From the NCBI GenBank assembly GCA_003402315.1, contig QFXI01000016.1:1-64000 (forward strand): a stretch of DNA of 64,000 bases. The letters run 5' to 3'. This document shows, piece after piece, positions 17,445-27,170 of this stretch. Origin of the DNA: Candidatus Nitrotoga sp. LAW. Lineage in GTDB: Bacteria; Pseudomonadota; Gammaproteobacteria; Burkholderiales; Gallionellaceae. The position numbers and the translations under genes were made by a program. Below the pieces are notes generated by a model that was not told the DNA's origin, searched no databases, and saw only the letters and a program-made list of their open reading frames with translations. The first letter of the stretch is position 1; every line of letters starts with the position of its first letter.

Positions 17445-20400
17445 ATGTTCGAAAAAATAATACGTTTTGCCATTGATCAACGCTGGCTGGTGCTGGTGAT
17501 GGTACTTGGAATGGCAATATTGGGTATCTTTAGCTATCAAAATTTGCCGATCGATGCTGTCCCCGATATTACTAATGTACAAGTCCAAGTAAATACTGCG
17601 GCACCTGGGTATTCGCCGCTGGAATCTGAGCAGCGCATCACATTTCCGATCGAAATTGTCATGGCTGGCCTTCCCAATCTGCAAGAAACCCGGTCGCTGT
17701 CGCGCTATGGATTGTCGCAAGTGACCGTAATTTTCAAGGACGGCACCGACATCTATTTTGCACGTCAGCTCGTCAACGAGCGCATCCAACAGGCCAAGGG
17801 GAAATTACCGGCGGGCATCGAACCCAGCATGGGGCCAATTTCCACCGGTCTCGGGGAAATTTTCATGTGGACGGTCGAATCCAAGGAAGATGCACGCAAG
17901 ACCGATGGCACACCCTATACCTCCACCGATCTGCGCGAAATCCAAGACTGGATCATCAAGCCGCAGCTGCGCCATGTGCCCGGCGTGACTGAGATCAACA
18001 GCATTGGTGGTTACGTAAAGGAATTTCAAGTCGCGCCATTGCCGGATAGATTAGTGGCTTACCATCTGACGCTGCAAGACCTAATTGTGGCGCTCGAACG
18101 CAATAATAACAACGTCGGGGCTGGTTATATCGAAAAGCGCGGCGAACAGTATCTGATCCGCGCTCCCGGCCAGGTAGCCTCCATTGAAGACATCGGTAAC
18201 ATAATTGTCAGCAGCCAACAGGGTGTACCTATCCGGATTCGGGAAGTGGCCGAAATTAACATCGGCAAAGAACTGCGCACTGGTGCCGCGACCGAAAATG
18301 GCCGCGAGGTGGTGCTCGGCACCGTGTACATGCTGATCGGACAGAACAGCCGAACAGTCTCCCAAGCCGTCGCCAAACGCCTGAGGGAGATCAACCGCAC
18401 ACTACCACAAGGCGTAGTAGCTAACGAGGTCTATAACCGCACGGTTCTGATCGACAAGGCCATCAGAACGGTTAAAAAAAATCTGATTGAAGGCGCGCTG
18501 CTCGTAATTACCATATTATTTTTATTTCTCGGCAATATCCGCGCTGCCATTATTACTGCCCTGGTCATTCCGCTGGCTATGCTGTTTACTTTCACCGGTA
18601 TGGTTACTAACAAGGTCAGCGCCAACCTGATGAGCCTGGGGGCTCTGGACTTTGGCATTATCATCGACGGTGCCGTGGTGATTGTAGAGAACTGCGTACG
18701 GCGGCTCGCCCATGCGCAAACCGTGGCGGGCCGGGCATTAACTCACGATGAGCGTTTTCATGAGGTATTTACAGCCTCGAAGGAAGCGCGTAGACCGCTT
18801 TTGTTTGGCCAGCTAATTATCATGGTGGTCTATCTGCCGATATTTGCTCTTTCTGGAGTGGAAGGAAAAATGTTCCACCCGATGGCATTCACTGTGGTGG
18901 CCGCTTTGCTGGGAGCCATGATTCTGTCGGTCACATTTATTCCTGCGGCGGTATCGGTACTGATCGGCCACAAAGTTAGCGAAAAAGAAAACCGTTTGAT
19001 GATCCTGGCCAAACGCGGCTACCAGCCGATGCTTAATTTTGCAATGCTTAACAAGCAATTGGTGTTAATCGTGACAATTGTCGCTGTGATACTCAGTGGC
19101 CTGCTTGCCACACGCATGGGCAGCGAATTCGTGCCTAGCCTAAACGAAGGCGATATCGCACTGCATGCACTACGCGTTCCCGGAACCAGCCTGTCACAAG
19201 CGGTCGAAATGCAAACGGAACTGGAGCGGACAATCAAAAAATTTCCAGAGGTCGACAGGATTTTTGCCAAGATGGGAACCGCCGAAATTGCTACCGACCC
19301 TATGCCGCCTAACGTCGCCGACAATTTTGTGATGATAAAGCCACAATCAGAGTGGCCCAATCCAAGCCGTAGCAAAGCCGACCTGATCGATGCCATGCGG
19401 CAAGCCGTGACCAAAGTACCCGGCAATAACTATGAATTCACCCAACCAATCCAGATGCGGTTCAATGAGTTGATATCTGGTGTCCGCAGCGACGTGGCCG
19501 TAAAGGTGTTCGGCGATGACATGGACACCATGAACAATACTGCCGATAAAATTTCAAACGTGCTGGCCAAGATTCCCGGCGCAACGGATGTCAAAGTTGA
19601 ACAAACTACGGGCTTGCCCATTTTGACCATCAAGATAGATCGCGAGAAAACCGCCCGCTATGGCGTGAGTGTTGGGGATGTGCAAGATACGATTGCAATT
19701 GCGATGGGCGGCCAGGCAGCCGGAGTATTATTTCAGGGCGACCGCCGCTTCGACATTGTCGTGCGTCTACCTGAAAAGCTGCGAAGTGATATGGAGGCGC
19801 TCAAACGATTGCCGATTCGTTTACCTGATAATCAAGCCAATGACCGATTTCGTTCCAACTATTTGCAACTGGGTGACGTTGAGCACTTTGGAGCCAGTAG
19901 TCGCCCCCCATCTAACTATATACAACTAAATGAAATCGCGGCCATTGAGGTGGTGCCTGGACCAAACCAGATCAGCCGCGAGAATGGCAAACGTCGCGTA
20001 GTGGTAACAGCCAACGTACGGGAGCGGGATATTGGCTCATTCGTCACTGCGGCCGAACAGGAGATTCAGCAGAAGATCCCGATTCCTACCGGTTATTGGG
20101 CGACCTGGGGCGGCACCTTCGAACAAATGCAATCAGCGGCAAAGCGCCTGCAGATTGTGGTTCCTGTCGCACTGCTGCTTGTATTCATGCTGCTGTTTGC
20201 GATGTTTAATAACGTGAAAGATGGACTGCTAGTGTTCACCGGCGTACCGTTTGCCTTGACCGGCGGGATTCTGGCGCTGTGGCTGCGGGATATTCCACTT
20301 TCCATTTCGGCGGGCGTAGGCTTCATTGCGCTGTCAGGTGTTGCCGTACTTAATGGTTTAGTGATGATTTCCTACATTCGGTCTTTGCGTGATAAAGGCA

Positions 20401-20693
20401 TGCATCTTGATGCAGCGATCCAGGAGGGGGCGCTCACCCGCTTACGCCCGGTACTGATGACGGCATTAGTAGCCTCCCTGGGCTTCGTGCCTATGGCAAT
20501 CGCGGTCGGCACAGGTGCCGAAGTGCAACGGCCACTCGCGACGGTTGTGATTGGGGGCATTTTGTCATCAACTGCACTGACGTTACTGGTTCTGCCGATT
20601 CTGTATCAATTGGCACACCAAAAAGAAAGCGTCCGACTACGGCCGGTACATGATGAACCATTCCGTCCGCACGACTTCAATGGTACCAGTTAA
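17445..20693 (+). CDS. czcA: Heavy-metal RND efflux transporter, CzcA type
   Basis: 1082 residues, the usual RND length: twelve membrane helices and two large periplasmic loops. The TM4 signature DFGIIIDGAVVIVENC carries the Asp-Asp-Glu relay typical of the divalent-cation HME-RND group (Co2+/Zn2+/Cd2+). CusA-type Cu+/Ag+ pumps lack the first Asp. The N-terminal RWLVLVMVLGMAILG helix and the periplasmic ITNVQVQVNTAAPG are conserved. It follows czcB by nine bases with AGGAG. Which divalent metal is exported cannot be fixed, but monovalent copper or silver is less likely. Confidence 0.92.
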   Translation: MFEKIIRFAIDQRWLVLVMVLGMAILGIFSYQNLPIDAVPDITNVQVQVNTAAPGYSPLESEQRITFPIEIVMAGLPNLQETRSLSRYGLSQVTVIFKDGTDIYFARQLVNERIQQAKGKLPAGIEPSMGPISTGLGEIFMWTVESKEDARKTDGTPYTSTDLREIQDWIIKPQLRHVPGVTEINSIGGYVKEFQVAPLPDRLVAYHLTLQDLIVALERNNNNVGAGYIEKRGEQYLIRAPGQVASIEDIGNIIVSSQQGVPIRIREVAEINIGKELRTGAATENGREVVLGTVYMLIGQNSRTVSQAVAKRLREINRTLPQGVVANEVYNRTVLIDKAIRTVKKNLIEGALLVITILFLFLGNIRAAIITALVIPLAMLFTFTGMVTNKVSANLMSLGALDFGIIIDGAVVIVENCVRRLAHAQTVAGRALTHDERFHEVFTASKEARRPLLFGQLIIMVVYLPIFALSGVEGKMFHPMAFTVVAALLGAMILSVTFIPAAVSVLIGHKVSEKENRLMILAKRGYQPMLNFAMLNKQLVLIVTIVAVILSGLLATRMGSEFVPSLNEGDIALHALRVPGTSLSQAVEMQTELERTIKKFPEVDRIFAKMGTAEIATDPMPPNVADNFVMIKPQSEWPNPSRSKADLIDAMRQAVTKVPGNNYEFTQPIQMRFNELISGVRSDVAVKVFGDDMDTMNNTADKISNVLAKIPGATDVKVEQTTGLPILTIKIDREKTARYGVSVGDVQDTIAIAMGGQAAGVLFQGDRRFDIVVRLPEKLRSDMEALKRLPIRLPDNQANDRFRSNYLQLGDVEHFGASSRPPSNYIQLNEIAAIEVVPGPNQISRENGKRRVVVTANVRERDIGSFVTAAEQEIQQKIPIPTGYWATWGGTFEQMQSAAKRLQIVVPVALLLVFMLLFAMFNNVKDGLLVFTGVPFALTGGILALWLRDIPLSISAGVGFIALSGVAVLNGLVMISYIRSLRDKGMHLDAAIQEGALTRLRPVLMTALVASLGFVPMAIAVGTGAEVQRPLATVVIGGILSSTALTLLVLPILYQLAHQKESVRLRPVHDEPFRPHDFNGTS

Positions 20694-20722
20694 GATTTAC
20701 AGCGCAGCAAGTGTTATTAAAT

Positions 20723-20745
20723 CGGGCAAACCATTGGCTTGCCCG
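20723..20745 (+). terminator. Weak stem-loop after czcA
   Basis: CGGGCAA (20723-20729) pairs with TTGCCCG (20739-20745) across nine bases, 30 bases after the czcA stop. There is no U-tract, so it may protect the 3' end rather than terminate on its own. Confidence 0.4.
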
Positions 20746-20940
20746 TCCACTCAGCTCATAAAATCTGCGCACTGAGTCAACGGTCACTTAAGTCATGCGT
20801 TTTTGGAAGACATAGACCCCGATTATTTACGAGTTAAGATTCTTTAATGATAACCAGATCGAATCTTCTAGTTAAACCCATCGGATAACCGTTCTGCAAG
20901 TTAAATTGTTACGTATGCTAAATAGTGGAGTACTAAGATA

Positions 20941-21498
20941 ATGAAGACATCCAAAATGCGTCTTTCTTTAACTTTAATCATGGCACTGATGGTGGGAACG
21001 TTGACTAGCGAAGCAGTATTCGCGGCAGGCGGAGGGTATGGTGGCTGGCGCGGAGGGGGCGGCTGGCATGGCGGCGGAGGCTGGCGTGGTAATGGCTGGA
21101 ACGGAGGGGGGCGTGTAGGCATCTATCTCGGTGCACCGATTGGCTTTAATTTTGGATATTCCCCGTATCCATACTACAGAACACCATACTATGGATCACC
21201 ATACTATGGATCGCCGTATTATTATTCACCGGCACCCGCTTATTATCTTCCAGCTTACCCACCGATGCAGCCTGCGCCAATAATTTACACCGAGCAAAGG
21301 AGCGACCCACCGGTAAAAACACAGGAAGCACCAAAAACGTCGCAAGATGTCCAAGAATCCTGGTGGTATTACTGTGTCGACGCCAAAGCCTATTATCCAT
21401 ACATTAATAAATGTCCAGGAGGCTGGCTGCGGGTCGCACCGCAACCTGCACCTGATTCAGACGATCAACCCGCTGTAAATAATGTACCTACGCCATGA
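20941..21498 (+). CDS. Gly/Tyr-rich exported protein
   Basis: 185 residues. Signal peptide cleaved near FAA. Then a Gly/Trp-rich block (GGGYGGWRGGGGWHGGGGW, ~30-52), a Tyr-rich block with the unit YYGSP repeated (~75-95), and a C-terminal motif WWYYCVDAKAYYPYINKCP. That last pattern (YYC...YYPYV..CP.GW) is common in small exported proteobacterial proteins, whose function is unknown. The stop overlaps the start of the next gene (ATGA), so they form a two-gene operon. A cell-surface or envelope-stress role is a guess. Confidence 0.75.
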   Translation: MKTSKMRLSLTLIMALMVGTLTSEAVFAAGGGYGGWRGGGGWHGGGGWRGNGWNGGGRVGIYLGAPIGFNFGYSPYPYYRTPYYGSPYYGSPYYYSPAPAYYLPAYPPMQPAPIIYTEQRSDPPVKTQEAPKTSQDVQESWWYYCVDAKAYYPYINKCPGGWLRVAPQPAPDSDDQPAVNNVPTP

Positions 21499-22205
21499 CC
21501 CATAAAATACGACTTTCTACTGTGCTAGTGCCAGTACTTGTACTGAGCGCTTGTTCGTCAATACCAACTGGTCCGGGTATGCTTGCGTTACCGGGCACGG
21601 GAAAAAGCTTTAACCAGTTCCGATTTGACGAGGCCGATTGCAGGCAATATGCCAGCGCCCAAGTCGATGGCCGCACAGCAAATGAAGCTGCGGCCGATAG
21701 TGGAGTCAGAAGCGCCGTAATTGGAACGGCGATTGGTGCCACAGCGGGCGCATTGCTAGGTGGGAACAGTGGTGCTGGCGTGGGTGCCGGATCTGGATTA
21801 CTTATTGGTTCCATGGTAGGAATGGATACAGGTGAAAGCTCGGGGCGCAACCTGCAACAGCGTTATGACTTTGCATATCACCAATGCATGTATGCAAAAG
21901 GCCATCGTGTCCCAATATCGGGGCGCTTGGAATATTCGCGGCCGCCTGTTAAGAAGAGTAATTACGCCTCCCCACCGCCCCCAAGCGCGGTTCCATCGTT
22001 GCCATCTACTCGTTCTTTCATACCGCCGCCCCCTCCACGTGGCAATCCACCTCCACCGCCCCCCGATCTTTACACTCCCCCATCGGCGCCTGATGGCACT
22101 CAGCCACTGCTGACACCTGATGGCAAATTACCACTAATGCCTTCTGATGATTTTCAGCCACCAATGCCTCCAAGCGGCAATCCACCACCGCCCCCCCCCC
22201 GATGA
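21495..22205 (+). CDS. Glycine-zipper lipoprotein with Pro-rich tail
   Basis: 236 residues. The lipobox LSAC (Cys20) marks a lipoprotein. A segment with DEADCRQYA is followed by a glycine-zipper membrane-active stretch (~78-115: alternating Gly/Ala around GTAIGATAGALLGGN). A second Cys lies in YHQCMYAKGH, and residues ~150-236 are Pro-rich. The last codons run through ten consecutive C (22191-22200) just before the stop, a slippage-prone tract. It is co-translated with the preceding gene by a four-base overlap. Similar glycine-zipper proteins are envelope components of unclear function. Confidence 0.75.
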   Translation: MTHKIRLSTVLVPVLVLSACSSIPTGPGMLALPGTGKSFNQFRFDEADCRQYASAQVDGRTANEAAADSGVRSAVIGTAIGATAGALLGGNSGAGVGAGSGLLIGSMVGMDTGESSGRNLQQRYDFAYHQCMYAKGHRVPISGRLEYSRPPVKKSNYASPPPPSAVPSLPSTRSFIPPPPPRGNPPPPPPDLYTPPSAPDGTQPLLTPDGKLPLMPSDDFQPPMPPSGNPPPPPPR

Positions 22206-22530
22206 TTAGTCATCAATGTGGTTCACGAGAGTACTAGACTAGGCATCTCAATACCTCGCCTAAATTTTAGGCTAAGCCGAAAACTTGAGCTTCGTGGAAT
22301 GACTTAAAGTAAAGCGACGAACAACTGAAAATTGAGTGTTCTAAATTCTGAAAATCTTTAGTGACGGATCAACAATACTGACTGATATCATTTAAAAAAT
22401 CTTTGACCTTAACGATACGGCACGATAAGTGTCGAACTTGGTTTGACCTACCAATTACAACAAAGGGGTAGTGGTACATAGTCATGTCCGTCTAATTATC
22501 CACCGCACCGCGCCGAACCAGCCACAACGA
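22206..22530. other. Intergenic region between convergent genes
   Basis: About 325 bases. It contains a 15-base palindrome at 22258-22272 (GCCTAAATTTTAGGC) that may end the plus-strand operon. No open frame with a ribosome-binding site was seen. Confidence 0.4.
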
Positions 22531-22797
22531 CTACTGAACAGATGCAAAAAATGGGCGAGAATTTTTGCTGTACATTACGGGTAAATTGAGGCGTTTGGCT
22601 TCTTTTTTTATTTTTGACGCCAAGCTGTGATTAATAAAATTTGTTACCACTACGATTAACTCGGTATTTTTGGGAATGACGCGCGATTTCTCGCCTGGCT
22701 TGCGACCGTTCCAATGTTCGATATCAACAATACCGCGAGCAAATAGTTCATCTTTAATTGTTGCGATTTTGTCACCCCCTACAATTAATACGGCCAT
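22531..22797 (-). CDS. DUF2325-family protein
   Basis: 88 residues from the ATG at 22797 (MAVLIVGGDKIATIKDEL), preceded by GGGGA; ATGs at 22809 and 22818 are in frame. The fold starts with a Rossmann-like VLIVGGD strand-turn. It continues with IVDIEHWNGRKPG and a second strand pair (ELIVVVTNFINHSLASKIKKEAKR), as in DUF2325 proteins. These are often found near metal-uptake or oxidative-stress genes. The function is unknown. It stands alone on the minus strand. Confidence 0.75.
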   Translation of the reverse strand: MAVLIVGGDKIATIKDELFARGIVDIEHWNGRKPGEKSRVIPKNTELIVVVTNFINHSLASKIKKEAKRLNLPVMYSKNSRPFFASVQ

Positions 22798-22934
22798 TTC
22801 ATTCCCCATATATAACATGTGGGAATCAGTCTAAAATATAAATTTCCTTTTTAAAACCAATAAGATATTATATTATTTGCAGTATTTTAGATATGCGGGC
22901 CTGGTTGAGCCAAATTTGTTAAAACGACAAAATA

Positions 22935-22960
22935 CGGCATCAGCCATATTGATGATGCCG
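22935..22960. repeat. Stem-loop downstream of the EAL gene
   Basis: CGGCATCA (22935-22942) pairs with TGATGCCG (22953-22960) across ten bases, about 140 bases past the stop of the minus-strand EAL gene. There is no U-tract. It may be the end of the sulfate-gene transcript. Confidence 0.35.
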
Positions 22961-23096
22961 CTAGTTCAGCTTTGCACTGTTTGTAAGGGGGCTGCATTTA
23001 GCTGCATTCAAAAATGCATTGAAATGATACTTCTGGCTTGATCGTGCAATTTACTGGCACACTGCATGGGTATTAACAACGAGTACCGGTACGTAT

Positions 23097-23942
23097 TCAA
23101 GCTGCAACGCGTAGCGTCAAATCCGCCTGTTCCCAGCTCAGCGCAGGCGCGGGACGGCCAAGAAAATAGCCTTGCACCAATTGCACCCTGGCATGTTGCG
23201 CAAGTTCGAGTTGGCTTTGGGTTTCAATACCCTCAATGATCACTTCCGCGCCAAGTTCATTAATAATTTCAACCAGCTTGGGCAAAATACGTTGCATGCG
23301 GCTGTTATGTTCCGCAAGGTGGATAATACTGGTATCAAGTTTCACATAATCCGGCGAAAATTTGCACAACCGGTTGATATTGGAGTGTTCTTTACCAAAA
23401 TCATCAATGGCAATTTTGTAGCCACGCTCACGATAATTGGCAATAGCATCATTCAGTAAGTCATCCTGGCTGACTGCGCTTTCATTAATTTCGATTACGA
23501 CTTTATCTGTCGGCAACGAATGATTATGCAATACCTGTTCAAATATTTTTCCATGGGAATTGACTGCCACCAGCAGCTCGGGATGTACATTGAGAAATAG
23601 CAGCTCTTTGCTTGGGCCCATGTTTAAGTAGTTTAGCGTGTGCAAGGTACGGCATAAACGATCAAACTTTACCAGCTTCTCGGCAACCTCCGCTTGTTTA
23701 AAAGTGGCCGGCGGAGAAATCGCATTACTTTTAAGATCGGAGGCCCGTAGCAATGCCTCATATCCAAAAAGTGCATTGGTGGCCAAATTGAATATTGGTT
23801 GAAACACGCTACGTAATTGCAAACCAATGAAGTTTGCCCGTACATCGTTTTCTTGAACTTCAAGCCTATAGTCATTAAGGCTAAGACTTAATACATCGCG
23901 CAGTTCATTCTGTAGTGCATTTAAGCGATAAAGTTGTGACAT
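23097..23942 (-). CDS. EAL-domain cyclic-di-GMP phosphodiesterase
   Basis: 281 residues, almost all one EAL domain. The catalytic motifs look intact: YEALLR near 65, the metal-binding INES, DDFGKEHSNINRL, YVKLD and VIIEGIE, with LVQGYFLGRP closing the barrel. The N-terminal ~35 residues are a short helix with no sensor domain. It should hydrolyse c-di-GMP. It sits only 11 bases after a sulfate-binding protein gene on the same strand, which suggests co-transcription and a link between sulfur status and c-di-GMP. The loop after DDFG reads KEH where G-x-G is usual, which may reduce activity. Confidence 0.87.
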   Translation of the reverse strand: MSQLYRLNALQNELRDVLSLSLNDYRLEVQENDVRANFIGLQLRSVFQPIFNLATNALFGYEALLRASDLKSNAISPPATFKQAEVAEKLVKFDRLCRTLHTLNYLNMGPSKELLFLNVHPELLVAVNSHGKIFEQVLHNHSLPTDKVVIEINESAVSQDDLLNDAIANYRERGYKIAIDDFGKEHSNINRLCKFSPDYVKLDTSIIHLAEHNSRMQRILPKLVEIINELGAEVIIEGIETQSQLELAQHARVQLVQGYFLGRPAPALSWEQADLTLRVAA

Positions 23943-23953
23943 GACAAATACCT

Positions 23954-24958
23954 TTATTTCCTGGAATAAATTTGGTCGAACAAGCCGCCATCTTTGAAAT
24001 GGACTGACTGCGCTTGTTTCAAGCTACCAAACACTTCGTTCACGGTAAACAGCTTGAGTGGCGGCAAGGTGCTGGAATATTTCGCCAGAATCGCTGGATC
24101 ACGTGGGCGCAGCTCATGTTGAGCGGCGATATCTTGTGCTTCCGGTGAATACAGATATTGCAGGTAGGCTTCCGCTACTTTGCGCGTACCGCGTTTGTCT
24201 ACCACTTTGTCGACCACGGCCACCGGCAGATCAGCCACAATGCTGACAGCCGGGTAGGCTATGTCGAATTTGTCGGCACCATATTCCTGCTTGATTAATT
24301 GCACTTCATTTTCAAAGGTAACCAGCACGTCTCCGATATTGCGTTCTACGAAGGCCGTCGTTGCTCCACGTCCACCTGTTTCCAGTATGGGTACATTGGC
24401 GAAAATCTTGGCTACCAAGTCTCTTGCTTGTGTTTCATTCCCGCCTTGTTTGATGATTGAACCCCAAGCTGCCAGATAAGCATAGCGTCCATTGCCAGAC
24501 GTTTTTGGATTCGCAATAATGACCGACACACCGGACTTCGCCAGGTCAGCCCAATTTTTGATGCCTTTGGGATTCCCTTTACGTACCAAAAACACTGAAG
24601 TAGAGCTAAAAGGCGAACTGCCATATGGCAAACGCTCAGCCCAATTAGCTGGAACCAAATGCTTGTCTGCCAGAACGTCTACATCAATCGACTGGTTCAT
24701 CGTTACCACATCTGCCGCCATCCCATCCAAAACAGACCGTGCCTGTTTGCTAGAGCCACCATGTGACTGATTAATGGTAAGGTCATCTGCGGATTTCTGT
24801 TTCCAGAATTTGATAAATAGCGGATTGTAATTTTTATAAAATTCGCGCGACACGTCATAGGACGCATTTAGCAGCGTTACCTTGGCAGCAAAGCTGGGTT
24901 GCACGACTATTGTTAACAAGGCAAGTGACAGGGAGGCTGGCAACAAATATTTTTTCAT
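23954..24958 (-). CDS. sbp: Sulfate-binding periplasmic protein (copy 1)
   Basis: 334 residues from the ATG at 24958 (MKKYLLPASL), with AGGAAA upstream; a start seven codons earlier is possible. The signal peptide ends near SFA. Conserved features of the Sbp/CysP family are NASYDVSREFYKNYNPLF at the mature N-terminus, SHGGSSKQARSVLDGMAADVVT, NPKTSGNGRYAYLAAWG and FENEVQ. It delivers sulfate (or thiosulfate) to the CysTWA importer, whose genes are at 52-55 kb. It follows the porin gene and precedes the EAL gene. Confidence 0.93.
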   Translation of the reverse strand: MKKYLLPASLSLALLTIVVQPSFAAKVTLLNASYDVSREFYKNYNPLFIKFWKQKSADDLTINQSHGGSSKQARSVLDGMAADVVTMNQSIDVDVLADKHLVPANWAERLPYGSSPFSSTSVFLVRKGNPKGIKNWADLAKSGVSVIIANPKTSGNGRYAYLAAWGSIIKQGGNETQARDLVAKIFANVPILETGGRGATTAFVERNIGDVLVTFENEVQLIKQEYGADKFDIAYPAVSIVADLPVAVVDKVVDKRGTRKVAEAYLQYLYSPEAQDIAAQHELRPRDPAILAKYSSTLPPLKLFTVNEVFGSLKQAQSVHFKDGGLFDQIYSRK

Positions 24959-25142
24959 TTCATTATTTCCTTTCATCATATTCTGCTGCGGCCATATAAC
25001 CTATTGTAATAATTTATTTTTTCTGCAATTCTTTATTAAAAGCAGGGCAGATGTAGCATCTACCCTGAAACTGGGCAGAGTTGCCCAGGAGGGAATAAAA
25101 CAGGACTTTTAAATTAATACATTAAAGTTAACCGCTTACAAT

Positions 25143-26762
25143 TTAAAAGGCAAAAACCGAAGTTTCAACATATATGAAGGTTGAATTGTCCTTACGTCCG
25201 GGATCTAATTTCTGGGAAGTTTTTATCGTAAAATCTCCTGCCTTGAAGTAGGCATAACCTATATTCAGCGCTAGGTATTTATTAACTGGATATCGAAAGC
25301 GGATATCAAATTCTGAACCTACGTCATCCCCACTTTTACCAGTCTGGTCGCGCAGACCCGCGTTATTCCAGCGGTCCGTCGCACTGGCCAAATTGTATGA
25401 GCTGACACCAGCATCAATCTTAAGCTTTTGTAGAGGGGTAAACTCAACGCGAAGCTTGTTGGTGACGATATTTTCCATCTGGAAATAATCATTATTGGAC
25501 CACGGCCGTGCGAAGCCGAATAACCTTTCAAACCGTTGACTTGTCCCGTCTGTTGGATTTTTATCACCGCTGGCAAACCCAAAGCTCCAGCTGAAACGGG
25601 GCTTCCATGGGATTTCGGCGGTATAGCCTGCTTCCAAGTTATAGGCGTAGGCATCGTGATCAACCGCACCATCCCGCCCCCATTGCTTAGCATAATTCAG
25701 ATCATAATCCAGGCCGGTCTTGCCAATGACACCAAAACCGCGCAAACCCAGAGTATGAATTTCACGATCTTTCTTGGCGCTTGCGGCCGCAAGTTTCCCA
25801 TCCGAACCAAATTCAACTTTGCTGCCATTTTGCTGGAGCAAATAATAATAAGGTTGCAGGGATACAATTTCTGACCACTTACGCCAGTCTCCAACCGCAG
25901 CATAGAGCCACTGGGCTTTATCGACCTTATCTGCGGAATCAATGAAGCGGATTACTGGCTGCAATGCAAACAATTCAGCCTGCCAGTCACTCTTTTGCTG
26001 CCCTAACGTCGCCCGTACACCCTGGAATGAATTCGTGGTATTGCGCCATTCATTCCGTGCAATCAGACGGCGGTCGGATAACTCGAAGGCCATGCGGCCA
26101 GCTTTCAGGCTGACGGGACGGGCATTACCCAAATCATCTATACCCAGTGCATCTTTAAAATACAATTCTCCGTAACCCTGGATTACATCCAAGTAGTTAA
26201 AATCACGGTTGTCCGGTGCAAACTGGCTGTTAAAACGCCGGGAATCCTGGATTTCAACGGTGGCACGAAACGGGTCAAATTTGCTTTTTACGGCAGCATA
26301 GAGTTTAGTACGTTGCAAGAATGGTTCATCCAGAGTCTCTTTTTGACGCCGATAGTCATTATCACGATATTCGTAGCGAAGCCGGTATTCCAGCCCCAAG
26401 TCCAGCCAGTCCACGTTTTTAAAGGTTTCCGTATCATTCAGCCAGGTCTTGTTCGCCTGCCTTACATAACGGGGGGGATCCGATTCACGCGTCAAGCCAT
26501 AACTGCGGACAGGGACGTAATATGTGGGGGTTTCTGCCTTGGAGGATTCCTTAGCCTTCAGAGAAACATTCTCCTTCTCTATCTCCTGTAACCGTTCTGA
26601 TATGCGCCTTTTTTGATCAAGCTCATACTCCTGCTCGCTTAATTGTGGTGCATTTTCCTGCGCAAAGGCGATGAGTGGCGTTATTAATACAGTACTAGCC
26701 AGCAGGCTGGTAATTACCCGCAACCGGGAAGATTTTTTCTTGTGTAGCTGCAATGCTTTCAT
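25143..26762 (-). CDS. Outer-membrane porin, alginate-export family
   Basis: 539 residues. Signal peptide (cleavage near AFA), then a short coiled-coil stretch rich in Glu/Lys (~38-75), then a beta-barrel with the alginate-export-type opening (WLDLGLEYRLRYEYRDNDYR, LQRTKLYAAVKSKFD, RAGR-like KAGRMAFELSDRRLIARNEWRNT). It ends in the aromatic strand FIYVETSVFAF expected for an outer-membrane barrel. It lies between the Mop gene and an Sbp gene on the same strand, so it may let oxyanions or organosulfur compounds through. Alginate itself is unlikely, as no alginate genes are present. Confidence 0.8.
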   Translation of the reverse strand: MKALQLHKKKSSRLRVITSLLASTVLITPLIAFAQENAPQLSEQEYELDQKRRISERLQEIEKENVSLKAKESSKAETPTYYVPVRSYGLTRESDPPRYVRQANKTWLNDTETFKNVDWLDLGLEYRLRYEYRDNDYRRQKETLDEPFLQRTKLYAAVKSKFDPFRATVEIQDSRRFNSQFAPDNRDFNYLDVIQGYGELYFKDALGIDDLGNARPVSLKAGRMAFELSDRRLIARNEWRNTTNSFQGVRATLGQQKSDWQAELFALQPVIRFIDSADKVDKAQWLYAAVGDWRKWSEIVSLQPYYYLLQQNGSKVEFGSDGKLAAASAKKDREIHTLGLRGFGVIGKTGLDYDLNYAKQWGRDGAVDHDAYAYNLEAGYTAEIPWKPRFSWSFGFASGDKNPTDGTSQRFERLFGFARPWSNNDYFQMENIVTNKLRVEFTPLQKLKIDAGVSSYNLASATDRWNNAGLRDQTGKSGDDVGSEFDIRFRYPVNKYLALNIGYAYFKAGDFTIKTSQKLDPGRKDNSTFIYVETSVFAF

Positions 26763-26848
26763 TCACGAGTTCCTTAAAATTATGGGATGTCCAGTGTCCC
26801 AGTCAGTCTGGTAAAACCCTTTATTTATTATTTATCCCATTCTTCAGG

Positions 26849-27064
26849 TTATAACTTTGCAAGTGATACTTCGGTAGATTTCACTAGTGCCACTACGTCT
26901 GAGCCAATTCTCAACTCCAACTCATTGATGGAACGGGTGGTAATGACTGAAGTTACCGCGCCGAATGGCGTTCCCACCACAACCTCCGACACCACTGGTC
27001 CGGTCACGATTTCAAGAATCTTGCCCTTGAATTGATTCCTTGAATTAATTGCTTTGATGGTCAT
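26849..27064 (-). CDS. Single-domain Mop/TOBE oxyanion-binding protein
   Basis: 71 residues from the ATG at 27064 (MTIKAINSRNQFKGKIL), with CCGGAG eight bases upstream; the longer start at 27103 lacks support. One Mop domain: SRNQFKGKILEIVTGPVVSEVVV, then TRSINELELRIGSDVVALVKSTEVSLAKL. Molbindins of this type bind molybdate, tungstate or sometimes sulfate as oligomers. Its place in a run of sulfate-binding and porin genes suggests cytoplasmic oxyanion buffering or sensing. No molybdate transporter genes are in the window. Confidence 0.88.
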   Translation of the reverse strand: MTIKAINSRNQFKGKILEIVTGPVVSEVVVGTPFGAVTSVITTRSINELELRIGSDVVALVKSTEVSLAKL

Positions 27065-27170
27065 TTTTTCTCCGGAAAATTGATAATTTTTAAAAGACTG
27101 CATTCAGTCCTAATATCTAACATCGTTATATTCGTATTAGTAATATCGCATTGCACCAGCAATGAACTTG

